Source of the DNA: Pseudomonadota bacterium
GTDB taxonomy: Bacteria; Pseudomonadota; Gammaproteobacteria; Xanthomonadales; Rhodanobacteraceae
Length of the DNA stretch: 5,987 nucleotides
Assembly (NCBI GenBank): GCA_021798675.1
Contig: JAJZGE010000137.1
Location: forward strand, 1 to 5,987
Direction: 5' to 3'
A program made the translations under genes and the position numbers. The notes below the pieces were generated by a model. It did not search any database. It was not told the DNA's origin and was given only the letters and a program-made list of their open reading frames with translations. Below are positions 1 to 4,653 of this stretch, one piece after another. How positions within the stretch are numbered: position 1 is the stretch's first letter; each line of letters begins with the position of its first letter.

Positions 1-438
1 AAGCTGCAGGCGGTAGGCCTGCGCGGTGCCGCCCAACTGGCGCCCAGCGAGCTGTCCGGCGGCATGGCGCGGCGCGTGGCGCTGGCGCGGGCGATCGTGT
101 TCGACCCGATGCTGATCCTCTACGACGAGCCGTTCGTGGGCCTCGATCCGATCGCCCTGAACCAGGTGCTGAAGCTGATCCGCACGCTCAACGAGACACT
201 GGGCATCACCAGCGTGCTGGTGGCCCACGAGCTGGACGCGATCAAGCAGGTCGCCGACCACATCTTCCTGATCGCCAACGGCAAGGTGGTGGCGCAGGGC
301 GACCCGAAGACCATCGCCGGCGACGGTTCGCCGTGGACGCGACAGTTCTTCGGCGGCGAGGCGGACGGCCCGGTGCCGTTCCAGTATCCGGCCGGCGATT
401 ACGCCGAAGCCCTCGGTTTCCCGCGGAGCGGCGCATGA
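1..438 (+). CDS. mlaF: MlaF, ATPase subunit of the Mla phospholipid ABC transporter (3' part)
   Basis: This is the C-terminal 145 residues of the ATPase that powers the inner-membrane MlaFEDB complex; the reading frame is open from base 1, so the start lies outside the window. Visible in order are the ABC signature LSGGM (fragment residues 18-22), Walker B LILYDEP (38-44) with catalytic Glu43, the D-loop GLDP (47-50) and the switch His76 in VAHEL. The Walker A half is missing because of the window edge. The last ~30 residues contain DGPVPF and YPAGDY, closely resembling the C-terminal extension I recall from E. coli MlaF, which separates it from generic ABC ATPases. By comparison with the E. 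coli protein (about 270 residues), roughly 125 residues are missing. Its stop overlaps the mlaE start (ATGA, 435-438), indicating translational coupling. The promoter of the operon is not in view. Confidence 0.96.
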   Translation, partial: KLQAVGLRGAAQLAPSELSGGMARRVALARAIVFDPMLILYDEPFVGLDPIALNQVLKLIRTLNETLGITSVLVAHELDAIKQVADHIFLIANGKVVAQGDPKTIAGDGSPWTRQFFGGEADGPVPFQYPAGDYAEALGFPRSGA

Positions 439-1208
439 ACGCACGCATCGAACGCGACAACATCGTGACCCAGGCGCTGGGCCAGATCGGCGCCTGCGGG
501 CTGTTCCTGCTGCAGATCCTCGCGGCGATCCCGCGCAGCCTGCGCTATGTGCGCGAGACGGTGCGCCAGCTGTGGTTCGTGGGTGCCATGAGCCTCACCA
601 TCATCATGGTCTGCGGCCTGTTCGTGGGCATGGTGCTGGCGCTGCAGCTCTACCACGTGCTGTCGATCTTCGGCGGCACCGCGGCCACCGGCACGGTGGT
701 GGCGATCTCGATCTACCGCGAGCTCGGCCCGGTGATCACCGCGCTGCTGTTCGCCGGCCGTGCCGGTACCGCGATCACCGCCGAAATCGGCCTGATGCGC
801 GCCACCGACCAGATCGCCGCGATGGAGCTGATGGCGGTGGACCCGCTGGCCTACGTGGCGGCGCCGCGCTTCCTGGCCGGGCTGATCGCTTTGCCCCTGC
901 TGTGCTGCGTGTTTTCCGCGCTGGGCATCTTCGGCGGCCACCTGGTGGGCGTGACCTGGCTGGGCATCGACAACGGCACGTTCTGGTCGAACATGACCGC
1001 CACCGTGGACGTGTGGAAAGACATCATCAGCGGCGTGGTCTGGAAGAGCCTGGCCTTCGGCGCCGTGGTGGCGCTGATCGCGGTGTTCCAGGGCTACACT
1101 GCGCCGCCTACCAGCGAGGGCGTGGCCTACGCCACCACCCGCACCGTGGTCGCCTCGTCCATCGCCATCCTGGCGCTGGACTTCGTGCTGACCGCCTTCC
1201 TGATGTGA
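435..1208 (+). CDS. mlaE: MlaE, permease subunit of the Mla phospholipid ABC transporter
   Basis: This 257-residue inner-membrane protein is the transmembrane core of MlaFEDB; two copies bind the MlaF ATPases and sit under the MlaD ring. It has the MlaE/permease family features: hydrophobic segments at about 47-73, 84-108, 144-175, 199-218 and 232-256; ELGPVITALL (96-105); and the conserved cytoplasmic coupling stretch GRAGTAITAEIGLMRATDQ (108-126) followed by AMELMAVDPL (129-138). Near the C-terminus are PPTSEGVAYATTRTVV (224-239) and ALDFVLTA (247-254), both very like E. coli MlaE. The start was set at ATG 435, not the upstream in-frame ATG at 333, because 435 overlaps the mlaF stop, has GGAG at 425-428 with a 6-base spacing, and gives the normal family length. 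The stop (1206-1208) is followed by an unusually long 180-base gap before mlaD. Confidence 0.96.
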   Translation: MNARIERDNIVTQALGQIGACGLFLLQILAAIPRSLRYVRETVRQLWFVGAMSLTIIMVCGLFVGMVLALQLYHVLSIFGGTAATGTVVAISIYRELGPVITALLFAGRAGTAITAEIGLMRATDQIAAMELMAVDPLAYVAAPRFLAGLIALPLLCCVFSALGIFGGHLVGVTWLGIDNGTFWSNMTATVDVWKDIISGVVWKSLAFGAVVALIAVFQGYTAPPTSEGVAYATTRTVVASSIAILALDFVLTAFLM

Positions 1209-1212
1209 CGTC

Positions 1213-1392
1213 ATGACGACGCGCGAAAGCATCGTGGTGCCCACGGCGCATGGAAGGGCCGCTCGCGACCAGGCATACGAATGTCTGGTCAGCGTAGCCA
1301 GGCCGGCGCCTGTGCCGGACCTGCCGACTCGAGCGACCGCCGGGAAGGCGGGTTTTCGAGATTCCAAAAAACCTTCGAGGATGTTGCCGTGA
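1213..1392 (+). CDS. Possible 59-codon ORF bridging mlaE and mlaD
   Basis: An ATG four bases after the mlaE stop opens a 59-codon frame that runs through the whole spacer and stops at TGA 1390-1392, overlapping the preferred mlaD start (GTGA, 1389-1392). Such a stop/start overlap would allow translational coupling into mlaD. The predicted peptide begins MTTRESIVVPTAHG, is basic and Pro/Ala/Arg-rich, and shows no membrane segment, signal peptide or recognisable domain. Against it being a gene: I see no Shine-Dalgarno sequence before ATG 1213, and about 69% of its codons end in G or C, which looks lower than in the neighbouring real genes. It may be only an accidental open frame in a structured spacer. 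I do not recognise it. Confidence 0.2.
   Translation: MTTRESIVVPTAHGRAARDQAYECLVSVARPAPVPDLPTRATAGKAGFRDSKKPSRMLP
1264..1294 (+). other. Hairpin 1 in the mlaE-mlaD spacer
   Basis: GACCAGGCAT (1267-1276) pairs with ATGTCTGGTC (1281-1290) around the loop ACGA, with one G-U pair. Past a bulged A (1291), three more G-C pairs (1264-1266 with 1292-1294) extend the stem to 13 pairs. There is no T-run, so it is not a classical terminator. The upstream in-frame ATG at 1281 that could be read as an mlaD start lies inside this stem. Possible roles are mRNA processing or stabilisation, or tuning of MlaD output relative to MlaE; none is demonstrated. Confidence 0.5.
1299..1323 (+). other. Hairpin 2 in the mlaE-mlaD spacer
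   Basis: CAGGCCGGC (1299-1307) pairs with GCCGG (1314-1318) and, past a bulged A at 1319, CCTG (1320-1323), giving nine mostly G-C pairs around the six-base loop GCCTGT. It follows hairpin 1 by four bases. No T-run follows. Confidence 0.4.
1328..1360 (+). other. Hairpin 3 in the mlaE-mlaD spacer
   Basis: The outer stem is CTCGA (1328-1332) with TCGAG (1356-1360). The inner stem is CCGCC (1337-1341) with GGCGG (1347-1351) around the loop GGGAA, and a 4+4 internal loop separates the two. The inner stem is followed by G and then TTTT (1353-1356), so it looks faintly like a weak terminator or attenuator, but the T-run is short. It ends 16 bases before the mlaD ribosome binding site. Confidence 0.4.
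1377..1391 (+). promoter_or_regulatory. Ribosome binding site and GTG start of mlaD
   Basis: GAGG at 1377-1380 lies eight bases before GTG 1389-1391. This decides the mlaD start: the alternative ATG at 1281 adds 36 residues of low-complexity sequence before the membrane anchor, lies inside a hairpin and has no comparable ribosome binding site. Confidence 0.7.
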
Positions 1393-2258
1393 GCCAGAGA
1401 AAATCCTATGCCGTCGGCACCGGACTGTTCATCGTGCTCGGCTTTGCCGCGCTGGCCTATCTCGCCACCCAGACCAGTTCGGTGGCGAATCGCCAACAGG
1501 GCGACAGCTACACGGTGGATGCGCAGTTCCAGAACATCGGCCAGTTGAAGGAGCGCGCCCCGGTGAAGATCGCCGGCGTGCGCGTGGGCCAGGTGCAGTC
1601 GATCGCGCTGGAGCCGGGCAAGGCGGTGGCCGATGTGAAGCTGTCGATCGACAAGCGCTACGACACGATACCCACCGACTCGGTGGCCACGGTGTTCACC
1701 AGTGGCCTGCTTGGCGACCAGTACGTGGGCATCGAGTATGGCCACGCCAAGAAGTACGTGGCCAACGGCGGCAAGCTGGCGCTCACCCGCTCCAGCGAGC
1801 CGCTGGAAGAGATGCTGGGCAAGTTCTTCGGTGCCGGCGGTACGGCCGACGCCATCGGGGGCACCTACAAGGTGTTCGCCCGTTTCAGCAACGTCGGCAC
1901 GTTGTCGGCCGGCTCGCCGGTGAAGATGGCAGGCGTGCCGATCGGCCAGGTCGTGTCGGTGCAGGCCGAGCCCGACAAGCTCGATGCGCTGGTCACGCTG
2001 GCGATCGACAACCGCTACAACCAGATCCCCGACGATTCCGCCGCCGCGGTGTTCACCAGCGGTTTGATCGGCAGCCAGTACGTTGCGATCCAGCCCGGCG
2101 GTTCGTCGGACATGCTGAAGAACGGCGACGAGATGATCCTCACCCAGTCTGCGATGCAACTGGAGGACCTGATCGGCAAGTTCCTGGTCAACGGCTCCGG
2201 CAGCGGCGACGGCAAACAGGGCGCCGGTGCCTCCACTTCCCCCGCCGGCAAACACTGA
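1389..2258 (+). CDS. mlaD: MlaD with two tandem MCE domains, lipid-binding subunit of the Mla ABC transporter
   Basis: MlaD forms the periplasmic ring of the MlaFEDB complex, through which lipid passes between MlaC and MlaE. The GTG start gives 289 residues: a short cytoplasmic N-terminus, one membrane anchor (about 8-27), a first MCE domain (about 41-118) and a second (about 160-237), each followed by a helical stretch ending in LGKFF (143-147) or IGKFL (262-266), then a Gly/Ser-rich tail. Both MCE copies hold the pore-loop motif, TSGLLGDQY (104-112) and TSGLIGSQY (223-231). The repeat is gapless from Tyr41 to Phe147 against Tyr160 to Leu266. E. coli MlaD, from memory, has about 183 residues and one MCE domain, so this protein is enlarged by duplication. 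The second copy with its LEDLIGKFL segment looks closer to E. coli MlaD. PqiB- and LetB-type multi-MCE proteins are the alternative family, but the operon and the anchor favour MlaD. Confidence 0.93.
   Translation: MSQRKSYAVGTGLFIVLGFAALAYLATQTSSVANRQQGDSYTVDAQFQNIGQLKERAPVKIAGVRVGQVQSIALEPGKAVADVKLSIDKRYDTIPTDSVATVFTSGLLGDQYVGIEYGHAKKYVANGGKLALTRSSEPLEEMLGKFFGAGGTADAIGGTYKVFARFSNVGTLSAGSPVKMAGVPIGQVVSVQAEPDKLDALVTLAIDNRYNQIPDDSAAAVFTSGLIGSQYVAIQPGGSSDMLKNGDEMILTQSAMQLEDLIGKFLVNGSGSGDGKQGAGASTSPAGKH
1509..2186 (+). repeat. Internal tandem duplication of the MCE-domain unit in mlaD
   Basis: Bases 1509-1829 and 1866-2186 encode two 107-residue units that align without a single gap at an offset of 119 residues; a hand count gives 54 identical residues. 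Shared landmarks include PVK-AGV--GQV, RY--IP-DS and VFTSGL-G-QYV. The DNA has diverged clearly in third positions, so the duplication is old and not a recent or assembly-made repeat. Confidence 0.9.
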
Positions 2259-2280
2259 GCCGGCTCCCCGCATCGCACAG

Positions 2281-2285
2281 AGGAG
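2281..2285 (+). promoter_or_regulatory. Ribosome binding site of mlaC
   Basis: AGGAG lies seven bases before ATG 2293 and is the clearest Shine-Dalgarno sequence in the operon. It fixes the mlaC start over the in-frame ATG at 2227, which lies inside mlaD and would place 22 residues before the signal peptide. Confidence 0.8.
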
Positions 2286-2292
2286 TTTCCGC

Positions 2293-2973
2293 ATGACGCG
2301 TCACCTGGCCATCGCCATCGCCGTCGCCTTGGGCGGCACGCTCGCCGCGCCGGCCTTCGCCCAGCAGCAAGCAGCGCAGCAGGCCGCTGCGCAGCAGACC
2401 CCGACCGAGGTGGTGCAGCAGATCGCCCACCAGCTCGACAGCGCTGTGGCCGGCCACAAGGCCGAGCTGGAAAAGAACAGGGAAAAGCTGATCGGCGTCA
2501 TCAACGGCGTGTTCCGGCCGCATTTCGATGTGGACTACGCGGCGATCCTGGTGCTCGGCCAGCACGCCCGCGAGGCCTCGCCGGAACAGCGCGTCGAATT
2601 CGCCAAGGCGTTCTACAACTCGATCACCCGCCGTTACGCGCAGGGCCTGCTGAATTACACCTCGGGCGTGGTGAAGGTGTTGCCGACCGCCGACAGCGAC
2701 CTAAACACCAAACGCAGCGTGGTGCGCACCCAGGTAGCCACCGGCGACGGCAAGACGGTGTCGGTGGACTTCGTGTTCCGCAAGACCGCCAGCGGTGAGT
2801 GGAAGGCCTACGACGTGGTGATCGAGGGCATCTCCTACATCACCAACTACCGCAACCAGGTCGATGCCGAAATCCGCAAGGTCGGCCTTGCCCAGCTGAT
2901 CAAGAACCTGCAGACCCAGGGCGACCAGGCGCTGAAGTCGATGGAGCAGGACGGCAAGGCCCATGGCGGCTGA
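2293..2973 (+). CDS. mlaC: MlaC, periplasmic phospholipid carrier
   Basis: This 226-residue protein shuttles phospholipid across the periplasm between the outer-membrane MlaA-porin complex and the MlaFEDB complex. A Sec signal peptide is clear: basic MTRH, a hydrophobic core (5-19), then AFA/Q with cleavage after Ala23. A Gln/Ala-rich linker (24-35) precedes the MlaC/Ttg2D fold, where I see the helical segment PTEVVQQIAHQLD, then HFDVDYAAILVLG, SPEQRVEFAKAFYNSITRRYA and the C-terminal core WKAYDVVIEGISYITNYRNQ followed by EIRKVGLAQLIKNL, all typical of the family. It starts 34 bases after mlaD with a strong ribosome binding site, and its end overlaps the start of mlaB by 11 bases, so the two are probably co-translated. 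Length matches the usual 200-225 residues. Confidence 0.95.
   Translation: MTRHLAIAIAVALGGTLAAPAFAQQQAAQQAAAQQTPTEVVQQIAHQLDSAVAGHKAELEKNREKLIGVINGVFRPHFDVDYAAILVLGQHAREASPEQRVEFAKAFYNSITRRYAQGLLNYTSGVVKVLPTADSDLNTKRSVVRTQVATGDGKTVSVDFVFRKTASGEWKAYDVVIEGISYITNYRNQVDAEIRKVGLAQLIKNLQTQGDQALKSMEQDGKAHGG
2362..2397 (+). repeat. GCA/CAG-rich tract encoding the Gln/Ala linker of MlaC
   Basis: Twelve consecutive codons encode only Gln or Ala (residues 24-35) immediately after the predicted signal cleavage site. The tract is a likely flexible or helical N-terminal extension of mature MlaC and a plausible site of length variation between strains. Confidence 0.6.
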
Positions 2974-3265
2974 CGACGCGTTCCGGCTGGACCGCGGCAC
3001 GCCCGGTACGCTGGCGCTGTCCGGCACGCTGGGTTTCGCCACGGCGGCGGCGGCCCTGCAGGCCCTCACGCAGGCGTTGCACGGCGGTGATGGCACGCAG
3101 ATCGATCTTGCCGGCGTGCGCAGCAGCGACAGCGCCGGGCTTGCCTGCGTGCTGGCGGTGCTGGCGGAGGCGCGCGGGCGTGGCCAGGCGGTAAGCCTGC
3201 GCCACGTGCCCGAGGGCATGCGCACGCTGGCGCGCGTCAGCGGCGTGGAAGCACTGCTGGATTGA
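2963..3265 (+). CDS. mlaB: MlaB, STAS-domain accessory subunit of the Mla ABC transporter
   Basis: This 100-residue cytoplasmic STAS protein binds MlaF and is needed, in the E. coli system, for assembly and ATPase activity of the complex. The whole protein is one STAS domain: LALSGTLGFATAAAAL (17-32) for the first strands and helix, IDLAGV (47-52), the diagnostic SSDSAGLACVLAVL (54-67), and a final strand and helix VSLRHVPEGMRTLARVSGV. Where E. coli MlaB has Thr52 in DTGG, this protein has Ser57 in DSAG, as in anti-sigma-antagonist STAS proteins. The start overlaps the end of mlaC by 11 bases; AAGG at 2956-2959 is only three bases from the ATG, so translation probably depends on coupling. Its place as the last gene of mlaFEDCB separates it from regulatory STAS proteins. 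Confidence 0.9.
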   Translation: MAADDAFRLDRGTPGTLALSGTLGFATAAAALQALTQALHGGDGTQIDLAGVRSSDSAGLACVLAVLAEARGRGQAVSLRHVPEGMRTLARVSGVEALLD

Positions 3266-3288
3266 GCGACGCCGACGTGCCGCATGTG

Positions 3289-3314
3289 AAAACGGGGCCT
3301 TTCGGCCCCGTTTT
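3289..3314. terminator. Bidirectional intrinsic terminator shared by mlaB and mlaA
   Basis: CGGGGCC (3293-3299) pairs with GGCCCCG (3304-3310) around a TTTC loop, flanked by AAAA (3289-3292) and TTTT (3311-3314). The A-run makes it work in reverse too, so one element can end the mla operon on the + strand and mlaA on the - strand. It lies 24 bases after the mlaB stop and 5 bases beyond the mlaA stop. Confidence 0.92.
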
Positions 3315-3318
3315 CCTT

Positions 3319-4167
3319 TCAATGCTTCGACGGCGTTGTCGTCGGCGATGATGGGCCGTGTTGCTGTTCCCATTGCTTCTGCTGTTGCAGCAATTCGTCG
3401 GGATCGAAGCCCTGCTGGTCGACGCCCTGCATCTTTTCGATCACCGCGGACGGCGGGTTGCCGTCGTACAACATGTACAGCCGGCGTTGGCGGTAGGCGT
3501 CGCGGAGGAAGGCGTAGGGGTCGTAGGCGGATTGCAGGAAGCCCTCTGCGTCGATCAGCTGCGAGCGCATCGACACCACGTAGAGCACCTGCGGCAGGTA
3601 ATACTGGCCGTAGTTGAAGGAATGGTTTTTCGCGATCAGGCTGAGCGGATCGAAGAAATAGCCGTCCACGGGGTAACGCCACACGTCCCGCACGGTGCTG
3701 GGGCCGAGCAGGGGCAACATCAGGAAGTCGCCCTCGGGCACACCCCAGCGCGCGAGGGTGATGCCGAAGTCGGTGCTCTGCTGTGGCAGGCCGAGTTTGG
3801 TGGCGGGGTCGAAGATACCGCCCACGCCCACGGTGAGGTTGATCAGGAATCGCCCGGTGTTGCCCAGCGCCTGCGAGGGCCGGGCCTGCAGCAGGTCGTT
3901 GGCGATGGTGACGGGCAGCTCGATGTTGGTGAAGAAGTTGTCGACCGCGTGCCGTACCGGCGGATTGGTGACCTTCCGGTAGCCCACGGCCGCGGGCCGC
4001 AGCACGGCCTTGTCGAGCTTGTCGTTGAACGCGTAGACCTTGCGGTTGACCTTCTGCAGCGGATCGTCGGTACGCGGCGGCGCGATGGCACAGCCGGCCA
4101 GCAGGGCCACGGCCAGCAGGGCCAGGCCGCGACGCAGGAAAGATCGGGACAGTGAAGGCATCGGCAT
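3319..4167 (-). CDS. mlaA: MlaA (VacJ), outer-membrane phospholipid-removing lipoprotein
   Basis: MlaA sits in the inner leaflet of the outer membrane, usually with a trimeric porin, and extracts phospholipid from the outer leaflet for MlaC. From ATG 4167 it has 282 residues: a lipoprotein signal with lipobox LLAGC (acylated Cys26), DPLQKVNRKVYAFN (35-48), GRFLINLTVGVGGIFDPA (105-122), DFGITLARWGVPEG (133-146) and LPLLGPSTVRD (151-161), all diagnostic of the VacJ family. The tail (from about 255) is Gln- and Ser/Thr-rich and probably disordered. The frame opens at GTG 4245, but that would put 51 residues before the Cys, too long for a lipoprotein signal; ATG 4167 or ATG 4161 is better, though neither has a clear Shine-Dalgarno sequence. 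It converges on the mla operon and shares its terminator, so the pathway is complete here but on two transcripts. Confidence 0.95.
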   Translation of the reverse strand: MPMPSLSRSFLRRGLALLAVALLAGCAIAPPRTDDPLQKVNRKVYAFNDKLDKAVLRPAAVGYRKVTNPPVRHAVDNFFTNIELPVTIANDLLQARPSQALGNTGRFLINLTVGVGGIFDPATKLGLPQQSTDFGITLARWGVPEGDFLMLPLLGPSTVRDVWRYPVDGYFFDPLSLIAKNHSFNYGQYYLPQVLYVVSMRSQLIDAEGFLQSAYDPYAFLRDAYRQRRLYMLYDGNPPSAVIEKMQGVDQQGFDPDELLQQQKQWEQQHGPSSPTTTPSKH

Positions 4168-4293
4168 GGAGGCGCGGCCAGGTGGGGAGCGGGGCAGAGG
4201 CGTTGGGGATCTTAATAGTGTACTGTTTGGTTTTATATCCTGCACGCGTTTCGTCGTGCTTTCGCATCCCGGCGGCGATCGCGCGCCCTCGCG

Positions 4294-4323
4294 TTGCCAG
4301 TCCGGCGCCCGCTGCTCTAAACT
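4294..4323 (+). promoter_or_regulatory. Candidate sigma-70 promoter of rpoZ-spoT
   Basis: TTGCCA (4294-4299) and TAAACT (4318-4323) are separated by 18 bases and each matches the sigma-70 consensus at four of six positions. Transcription would start around 4330, about 30 bases before the rpoZ ATG. TATAAG at 4333-4338 is an alternative -10, but it has no good -35 partner. Confidence 0.45.
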
Positions 4324-4351
4324 GTCATCTTGTATAAGTCTCTATTTATCT

Positions 4352-4356
4352 AAGGA
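4352..4356 (+). promoter_or_regulatory. Ribosome binding site of rpoZ
   Basis: AAGGA lies six bases before ATG 4363. It supports the chosen start, which also gives the family's typical [11 protein letters not shown] beginning. Confidence 0.75.
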
Positions 4357-4362
4357 TTTGGC

Positions 4363-4653
4363 ATGGCACGCATTACCGTGGAAGACTGCCTCGAGGTGGT
4401 CGACAACCGATTCGAACTGGTGCTGATGGCGACCAAGCGCGCCCGCCAGCTCGCCAAGGGCGCCGAGCCGGCCGTGAACCCGAACAACGACAAGCCTTCC
4501 GTGCTGGCACTGCGCGAGATTGCCGGCCGCCGTATCGACCAGGCCACCATCGACGAGATCGACAAGGCCGAGCGCGAGCGCGCCGAGCGCGAGGCGCTTG
4601 AGTGGGCCGCCGCCGAGGTGGACGACGACCTTTCCAAGGTCGGCGACGATTGA
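4363..4653 (+). CDS. rpoZ: RNA polymerase omega subunit
   Basis: Omega is the small subunit that helps beta-prime fold and join RNA polymerase and, in E. coli, contributes to a ppGpp-binding site. The 96 residues show the family signature: [11 protein letters not shown] at the start, [16 protein letters not shown] (15-30), [11 protein letters not shown] (44-54) and a charged helical C-terminus rich in Glu/Arg and ending in acidic residues. Length is normal (E. coli about 91). It precedes spoT, as in many gammaproteobacteria, which fits its functional link to ppGpp. In the common gmk-rpoZ-spoT arrangement gmk lies just upstream; here the divergent mlaA is there instead. The stop (4651-4653) overlaps an ATG (TGATG) that opens the short frame leading to spoT. 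Confidence 0.97.
   Translation: MARITVEDCLEVVDNRFELVLMATKRARQLAKGAEPAVNPNNDKPSVLALREIAGRRIDQATIDEIDKAERERAEREALEWAAAEVDDDLSKVGDD

Larger units (their letters stand above)
4168..4362. promoter_or_regulatory. Divergent intergenic region between mlaA and rpoZ
   Basis: These 195 bases must hold the promoters for both mlaA (leftward) and rpoZ (rightward). A strikingly AT-rich island at about 4208-4240 includes, read on the - strand, TATAAA (4237-4232) and TACACT (4222-4217) as possible -10 elements for mlaA, but no convincing -35 is present at the right distance. The rpoZ candidate promoter lies at 4294-4323. No RNA gene is visible. Confidence 0.4.

Noticed and set aside
333..434. Longer N-terminus for MlaE from ATG 333
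   Set aside because: The extra 34 residues are Arg/Gly/Pro-rich and overlap conserved MlaF coding sequence; ATG 435 has the ATGA overlap and a ribosome binding site.
1337..1356. Intrinsic terminator between mlaE and mlaD
   Set aside because: The stem has only five pairs, a mismatched base precedes the Ts, and the T-run is four bases; a real terminator here would cut off mlaD, mlaC and mlaB, which are needed with mlaF and mlaE.
1509..2186. Recent duplication or assembly artefact within mlaD
   Set aside because: The copies differ at about half of the amino acids and widely in third positions, so this is an old, selected duplication.
399..2294. 631-codon open frame on the - strand opposite mlaE and mlaD
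   Set aside because: It is antisense to well-supported genes and has His/Gln/Arg/Gly-rich low-complexity content typical of the shadow frame of high-GC codons; no domain is recognisable.
4168..4245. MlaA start at GTG 4245
   Set aside because: It would put 51 residues before the lipobox cysteine, far beyond normal lipoprotein signal length, and it has no ribosome binding site.
2900..4267. 455-codon open frame on the - strand overlapping mlaB and mlaA
   Set aside because: It is a shifted frame of mlaA running on through the terminator and mlaB antisense, Arg/Pro/Ala-rich with no recognisable domain.
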